From contig CM055819.1 in NCBI GenBank assembly GCA_029582265.1, forward strand, positions 4,877,855-4,941,854: 64,000 nt of DNA, read 5' to 3'. This DNA comes from Zoroaster sp. YZ-2022. Lineage: Eukaryota > Echinodermata > Asteroidea > Forcipulatida > Zoroasteridae. The translations under genes and the position numbers were made by a program. The notes below the pieces were generated by a model. The model searched no databases. It saw nothing but the letters and a program-made list of their open reading frames with translations, and had not been told where the DNA came from. Below, in pieces: positions 57,957-64,000 of this stretch (its first letter is position 1; each line of letters starts with the position of its first letter).

Positions 57957-58873
57957 TATTGATACTTGCTGGGGAGACGTAATAGAGTGCCTAGAACCCA
58001 TTTTTCGTAATTTGAGTCGCCTATCTTTCCAACTTTTTAAGAAAATCAATATTTTATGAAGAAATATGAGTGAAATTGTGAACTTTTAAACTTGTCCAAA
58101 TAGGCTGTAACTCGGTGGCTGTATTCTGCAGACACAGAGGTTCATTCTGTGTAATTTTGAACCGAATCGGAGACAATTTTTTTTCGAGCTGAAAAAAACG
58201 TTTTTTCAAAATTTGGCCTAAAAATGACATTTAAAAAAAATGCTTGATACTTGCTGGAGAGACGTAATAGAGTGCCTAGAACCCATTTTTCATAGTTTGA
58301 GTCGCCTATCTTTCCAACTTTTTAAGAAAATCAATATTTTATGAAAAAATATGGGTGAAATTGTAAAATTTTAAACTTGTCCAAATAGGCTGTAACTCGG
58401 TGGCTGTATTCTGCAGACACAGAGGTTCATTCTGTGTAATTTTGAACCGAATCGGAGACTATTTTTTTTCGAGGTGAAAAAAACCACCCTTGTCGTTTTT
58501 ACCAAATTGGCCTAAAAATTACATTAAAAAAAAATGCTTGATACTTGCTGGAGAGACGTAATAGAGTGCCTAGAACCCATTTTTCATAGTTTGAGTCGCC
58601 TATCTTTCCAACTTTTTAAGAAAATCAATATTTTATGAAAAAATATGGGTGAAATTGTAAAATGTTAAACTTGTCCAAATAGGCTGTAACTCGGTGGCTG
58701 TATTCTGCAGACACAGAGGTTCATTCTGTGTAATTTTGAACCGAATCGGAGACATTTTTTTTTCGAGATGAAAAAAACAACAATGCTTACCCCTTGTCGG
58801 TTTTTCCAAATTTGGCCTAAAATGACATTTAAAAAAAACACCTTGATACTTGCTGGAGAGACGTAATAGAGTG
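57957..58873. repeat. 306-bp satellite array, block 3
   Basis: Units begin near 57968, 58253 and 58548, with a truncated start at 58852. They are separated from block 2 by about 2.4 kb of SINE, LINE and other sequence. Confidence 0.9.
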
Positions 58874-59214
58874 AATTAGCTATTTTAAAATTTAGTTTTG
58901 AATTGGTTCTGAAAAACAAAGGAAGTACAATACATTTAATTATTAATATTAATATTTTTATAAAATGTTGGCAGAAGCAAAGTTCTAAGGTGCAATTATT
59001 TGTGCGTCATAAATTCATTTATTTCATTGGTAATGTTGGCAAAACGTTTTTTTAATAGTTCTTTTTAGTTTAAATTTTGCTTACTTTTTCAAAAAATCAA
59101 GATTGATATATTTAATAAAGTAACATGTGAAAGTATCAGCTTATTACATTGGTCGTGAAAACAGTGAAAATGCATTCAGAATTTTCATATTCACTCAAAT
59201 GTAGAAACACCTCA

Positions 59215-59540
59215 GATTATCCTCACCTAGGATTCACTAGCCATCAATCAAAGGACCCTTGATTCAAACCCACCAGGTCACGTTTATGTTATAGATGCCA
59301 GATTATTCTCACCTAAGATTCACCAGCCATCTTAAAGACTTCATAGGTTTATAGCCATGTAATGGGTATTTTATATACATCTATTGAAGCTAATTAAAAT
59401 TCAAATAAACTATAGATGCCTTACCAAGGGTCCGTTCCTTACCCCTACCCAGACCCACTTCCTCCATTGGATGAGACCAACCTTACCCCTCCCCCACTGG
59501 ATATGCCATAAATCAAAGGACCCTTGATTCAAACAAACAC
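59215..59540. repeat. Fourth copy of the 50620-type repeat
   Basis: It shares ACTTCATAGGTTTATAGCC, TTACCAAGGGTCCGTTCC and GCCATAAATCAAAGGACCC with 50620-51375, same orientation. Confidence 0.75.
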
Positions 59541-59585
59541 TTTTAGATTTACTAATTAATAAAAAGTTAATTAAAGGCCCCACAT

Positions 59586-59788
59586 TTAAGGGACAATATT
59601 GACTTTCAACAGGGCATGGAATTGGTGTCCTAGTTTAAGATGAACACAGTGACTGAAAATTACTGGCTCATTTATGCAGCAGCAACGGTAATATGACCTT
59701 ATCATGTATTATTTTCATTGACTGAGTTAATCTAAAACTAGCAGTCCAATTCCATGCCCTGTTCATCATGATGATATTGTCTCTTTAA
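59586..59788. mobile_element. TTAA foldback MITE (AAGGGACAATATT), copy 4
   Basis: A 203-bp uninterrupted copy whose middle reads GAGTTAATC. It is useful as the empty-site comparator for the nested insertion at 27025. Confidence 0.68.
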
Positions 59789-60666
59789 AATGCTATTCAC
59801 TTTTTCCTAAATAATTTTAGAAAATAAATTAGTCTGTTTCTCATCTTCATATTTTTGGGGGAGATTTTACCAAAATAAAAAAATAAAAGGTGAAAAAGAA
59901 GTCAAAATAAAGAATAAAATGACAAAGACTCAAATTAAGGAATCGCTAAATGGACCAATTGTATGCAAGTACTACCACTAAGCATGGCTAACTTTATTCC
60001 ATAACATAGACAAACAAAATCAAAATAGTGTTTACAATTTTTTTGTATATATTTCAATATTTTACAAATTGTTCAATCTTAATCCATTATAATTTGTTTG
60101 TGATTGACAATCATGATTTTATCACCGAAAACAGGTTTGAGCATTTGTACGTAATCCCCAAACCATGCTCATCTCAAATAAAAACCAGTCAAATGACACT
60201 AGTCAAAACTATTATATTGAACTTATGCATAATTCTGGTATAACAAAGTTCAAAACGAGTTAAAGAGTTGAATATATAAAGACAGGGTGTGGTTGGAAAT
60301 AACCCAGATGCCAAACTACCATTTTTACTTTGTGTAAAGTTAATAATGGCAGGTAAACTTCTCAATAAGTTTATCTATTGGAAGTGGCCTCATTTAAGAT
60401 AAAACAGGAACCAACAAAATAATTTCAACTGAATGAGTGACTGTATTGGCAACTTCTGCACATTACCCTGGGCAAGTATACCGCCCTCTTTGACCAGTTT
60501 CATAACTTACTTGTAAATTTTGTCACAAAAAGAAATGTCAAACCCCAGCACACCCCCTTCAAAGGATTAGTTTTATTCATTATGCTGACTATAAATGAAA
60601 GATATGGGACAATAGGACAATAGTGAAGTGCATTAGATTATTAAATGAAACTGAATAGACTAACCG
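59789..60666. other. Intergenic
   Basis: AT-rich with no clear element; open frames are short and unsupported. Confidence 0.45.
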
Positions 60667-60669
60667 TTA

Positions 60670-61202
60670 GGCCAAAAAAGTCTCCAGTTTCTGGTCTCGA
60701 TCAACGCGCATCACCTCAGACCCGCACATCAACATTTTTGTTGTGTAATCAGAAGGACGTAAGACATATTAGGTTAACCAGTTCGTGTCGGGAATAAAAA
60801 AGTTTTTCTGGGCCCCTGTGGCGGGTTTCTTTTTCCCACACACACCGTGAATGGAAGCTTCCACAGCGGGTGGCCGGCACTTCCGAGCTTGTCACCGTAC
60901 ACGCATGGCTGAACCGAGCATGCATACAAATATTCCGGAGTTTCCTGTGGCGTGTTTAGACGCTTTCCGATCCGTGGTGCAAATAAAAATTGCATGTATA
61001 CACGGCCTCCGACGCGAACTGGTTAAGAGCATGTTTACGTCCTTTTACCGGGCATGCGACGATTTTTAGTTTTCATTTTCTTTTTTTTGCTATGAAACAA
61101 TGCAAATTGCAGGTCCAGTAACTGTATATACATGTTAACATGTATCACTTTAAATAAAAGATTACCAATAAATCGAAACAAACCAAAAAGCAACCCCAAA
61201 AT

Positions 61203-61239
<37 letters not shown>

Positions 61240-61302
61240 AAACCACCACCACACCGATTTTGAAGCTGACATATGACGAGAAACCGGATGCTTTTTTGGG
61301 CC
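60670..61302. mobile_element. Harbinger-like element carrying a nested TTAA MITE
   Basis: The left end is GGCCAAAAAAGTCTCCAG after TTA; the right end is GCTTTTTTGGGCC before TTA. It is interrupted at 60774-61026 and contains a (CAA)n run at 61203-61240. Confidence 0.65.
60774..61026. mobile_element. TTAA MITE (CCAGTTCG termini), copy 3, nested
   Basis: Opposite orientation to the other two copies, with TTAA on both sides. It is inserted inside the larger foldback element at 60670-61302. Confidence 0.72.
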
Positions 61303-61866
61303 TTAATTACAACTGTTTTTCATAAATACATCTGAATACATTAACCATGATTTTGCATGGCACAAGATTTAAAAAAAAAATGTTTATAATAAATCCCATT
61401 TCATATCATATGACAAGCTGATTAAAACTACACAGAGCTTTTCAAATTATCCTAGGGCTGATGTGGACTCCATTACATGTATATAACCCCATATTTACAC
61501 AGTCATGAGTGCAGTTAGTATGGTCATTTGTTATCCATTTGCAGACAATAGCCATAGAAATATTATTTACAGTTTTGGAAAAAAACGTTATTTAGCATAA
61601 ATATACACAAGAGCTTGAATATTAACCGATACCAACTTGATAATTGCACTCCTACAATAACTATGTCCTTTTTGTAACAAGGTGAATTTATAATTATTGT
61701 GCAGAAATCTAAAACAAAAAACAAAGTTTCTAAAAAGTTGATTAATGCAATATTCGAGAAGCATTTTACAAAGTCCCAAAGTTATTTTGACTTTTGAGTT
61801 CAACCTTCTGTTACTTCTCATTCTCCCTTGCCAGAGAGCCATCATGAACAGTATGAACCTCTGCTT

Positions 61867-62115
61867 AAATAAGTGTGGTTTTACGAAAACAATCACCAAC
61901 TAAATTTGAATAAGTGTGGTTTTATGAAAACAATCACCAACTAAATTTGAATAAGTGTGGTTTTATGAAAACAATCACCAACTAAATTTGAATAAGTGTG
62001 GTTTTATGAAAACAATCACCAACTAAACTTGAATAAGTGTAGTTTTATGAAAACAATCACCAACTAAACTTGAATAAACTTGTGTGGTATTATGAAAACA
62101 ATCACCCATTATACT
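61867..62115. repeat. 41-bp tandem repeat, about 6 units
   Basis: Units contain AATAAGTGTGGTTTTATG and AAAACAATCACCAACTAAA. The last units are diverged. Confidence 0.9.
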
Positions 62116-64000
62116 TAAGTTTTATGAAAACAATTTGACCAATAACATATAGATTTGGAACAACTGCAATGGCTGAACGACCACAAAATACATATAGCCA
62201 TTCATTTTAAACTCTGCTGTAGGTGTTCAACTGGCTTTGATAGAACTACACACATCTCAATTTTAGTTTTTGGTAACATCAGGGGTTTATACAAAATATG
62301 ATGCTCTTTGTTTTTGAGAACTAGAAGATAATCCATCAAGGAGGATTGTGTTCTCTGTTTCAACATTCAATGATGATTTCAACATATCCCTCTCAAAATG
62401 CCCTGAATACATGACAAGTAAAAACTACTGGTAACCATTTCTCTTGAAAGACTCTGTGAAAGATAGAACATGGTTATATACAAGAGAGAACAGTTCAAGT
62501 GTCATACATGCCAAGAAGGTATAATGTTTTTGATGGATTATATTGTAAGTTATCTTAAAGATGTGCTAATAAGCAGATTGGTGTTGAAAAACACTTTTTT
62601 GTATTTTGTTCCCACGACCTTCTTCCGGGCACACAGCGATTTAAAGCCCTATACACAATACATGGCTTTATAGGGCTTTACTTTGTGTCAAGTTCATGAT
62701 AGTTTCAAACATCTGTGGTGAATCCCACATCCCTAAAACAAGTTTACAAAAATGACTCTTTTCTATCCAAGAGTCAAATAATAATTTGCAAATACAATAA
62801 TACAATACCGAGTGTACTTCATTCCCATAAAATACAAGTTTTTTTATTTTTTGCTTAATATCAACAAAGCAGTTGTTTAGCTTTGGTATTGCACAATTAA
62901 CTATACACTAAACATAAACCACTTTACTTTGACCACCACCACTATGAAGGACGACATCTTCCCCCAAACCTCCATTTATCCCCCAAACCTCCATTTATCC
63001 CCCAACTCCACTCTCTGAACACTACAATAGAAGAGTCCAGCTATCAAGTGATAGCTATTGTCAAGGGATTATAGGATTAGTTAAGTAAAATTTGTAGCTT
63101 TGCATGGTGAAGTGGATAAGTAAGACTAATTACAGTGACACCTTGTGAAATTCTCTTTTGAGTAGTAATTAGTTCTGAAAAGAACTGGTGGTTACAACTT
63201 GATGTTTCCTCAGGAGATTAGTTAAGTCTTGGTTGCTGTTTCTTTGTGTATCCACCAGGCCCAAACGGATTATGGGGGGATTAACTCCACAGTTAAATGA
63301 TCTCTTTGTTTGGCTACAATGATCTGGCAGATAATGAACTCATTATAATACACAGAGGGAACTGGCAAAAATTTGGAGGTTTTGGGGGGGTTGGAGGAAG
63401 ATATCCTCCCTTAAGTAACTTTGAAATTAATTTAAAAAAACACTTCACCAACAACATGCAAAATATAACTCTAAAATAGCTTGATTCAATACAACTTTCT
63501 GGTTGTTCTGAGTATTCTGGAATGTGCTACTAAAATAAAAGTGTAATTTTTTTTTTTAAATGTACTTTTACTGTTATGATTGCTTCAAATTATTTACAAA
63601 TATTCTAATTTGTCAATTTCTTGCTAATTTGGTCAGTGTCTTGTTTCTTGTCAGACTGATGCTATGTGTTTCCTACACAGTCTTAAAATCACTGATTCTG
63701 TCTGTATTATAGGAACTTATAAACTATATTATACACAGACAATAACTGAGATTCACTCAAAAACATAAAGACACCTACATGTACATCTCAGAAGAAAATA
63801 TTACATCCATGTAAGTTCTATTTCTTTGCATGAATAATGATTTAAATACCAATATCTGCAACCAAAATACAATTCACCAAAAAAAGGAAAACAGGAAAAT
63901 AGAATTACATATTTAACTGACACTAAAAACACGACTCACACCTCGTTACAATGCAAAGCAATAATAATAAATGAATTTAACATGACAATTTTACTGTGGT
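62116..64000. other. AT-rich intergenic to window end
   Basis: It includes a small repeat of CCCAAACCTCCATTTATCC (62965-63005) and CGACCTTCTTCCGGGCACAC (62617-62636), related to 26180-26520. No gene is supported. Confidence 0.45.

Noticed and set aside
1..64000. CRISPR array, prophage or bacterial defence system
   Set aside because: The window is eukaryotic by introns, SINEs and LINE tails. The tandem repeats lack unique spacers and no cas-like genes are present.

Overview
This is a gene-poor, AT-rich stretch of animal nuclear DNA, with introns and GT/AG splice junctions. It is crowded with miniature inverted-repeat elements, tRNA-like SINEs, satellites and decayed gene pieces. The style suggests a marine invertebrate, and an echinoderm or other invertebrate deuterostome is plausible. 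I cannot name the species from sequence alone. A 500-base N run at 32071-32570 is an assembly gap.

The one intact gene I recognise is MOSMO (modulator of Smoothened, a claudin-like four-pass membrane protein). Three plus-strand exons at 18398-18500, 20191-20403 and 22116-22303 join in phase to 167 codons plus a stop. A second coding signal is a THAP-domain exon (13828-14240, minus) inside a 1190-bp TTAA-flanked element, best read as an internally deleted Kolobok-like DNA transposon. Two terminal-looking exons of an unidentified minus-strand gene lie at 10664-10696 and 11261-11407.

From 42206 to 48541 lie the remains of a cryptochrome/(6-4) photolyase gene on the plus strand. Three recognisable FAD-domain exons each carry a nonsense codon, and one also has a frameshift. 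A 4.5-kb satellite that is almost free of G on the plus strand sits in one of its introns. That satellite gives three overlapping open frames of about 1500 codons, which I reject as genes.

MOSMO lies between the arms of a large inverted duplication (about 12906-17705 against 29620-32070). Comparing the arms exposes empty and filled sites, which dates several insertions after the duplication and confirms their target-site duplications. The families with TTAA ends fall into AAAGGG-type termini (Kolobok/T2-like) and CCC-type termini (piggyBac-like). They insert into one another at TTAA.

The right half holds, in order: a (CTGG)n block; a hAT-like element abutting a 51-bp minisatellite (38426-40704); the cryptochrome pseudogene with its satellite; tandemly amplified transposon ends (49480-49980); a 306-bp satellite (51829-58873) broken by a TTAA element and by a tandem tRNA-like SINE array with the 3' end of a non-LTR retrotransposon; then scattered repeats to the end. 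I found no bacterial-type operon, CRISPR array or intact rRNA or tRNA gene.
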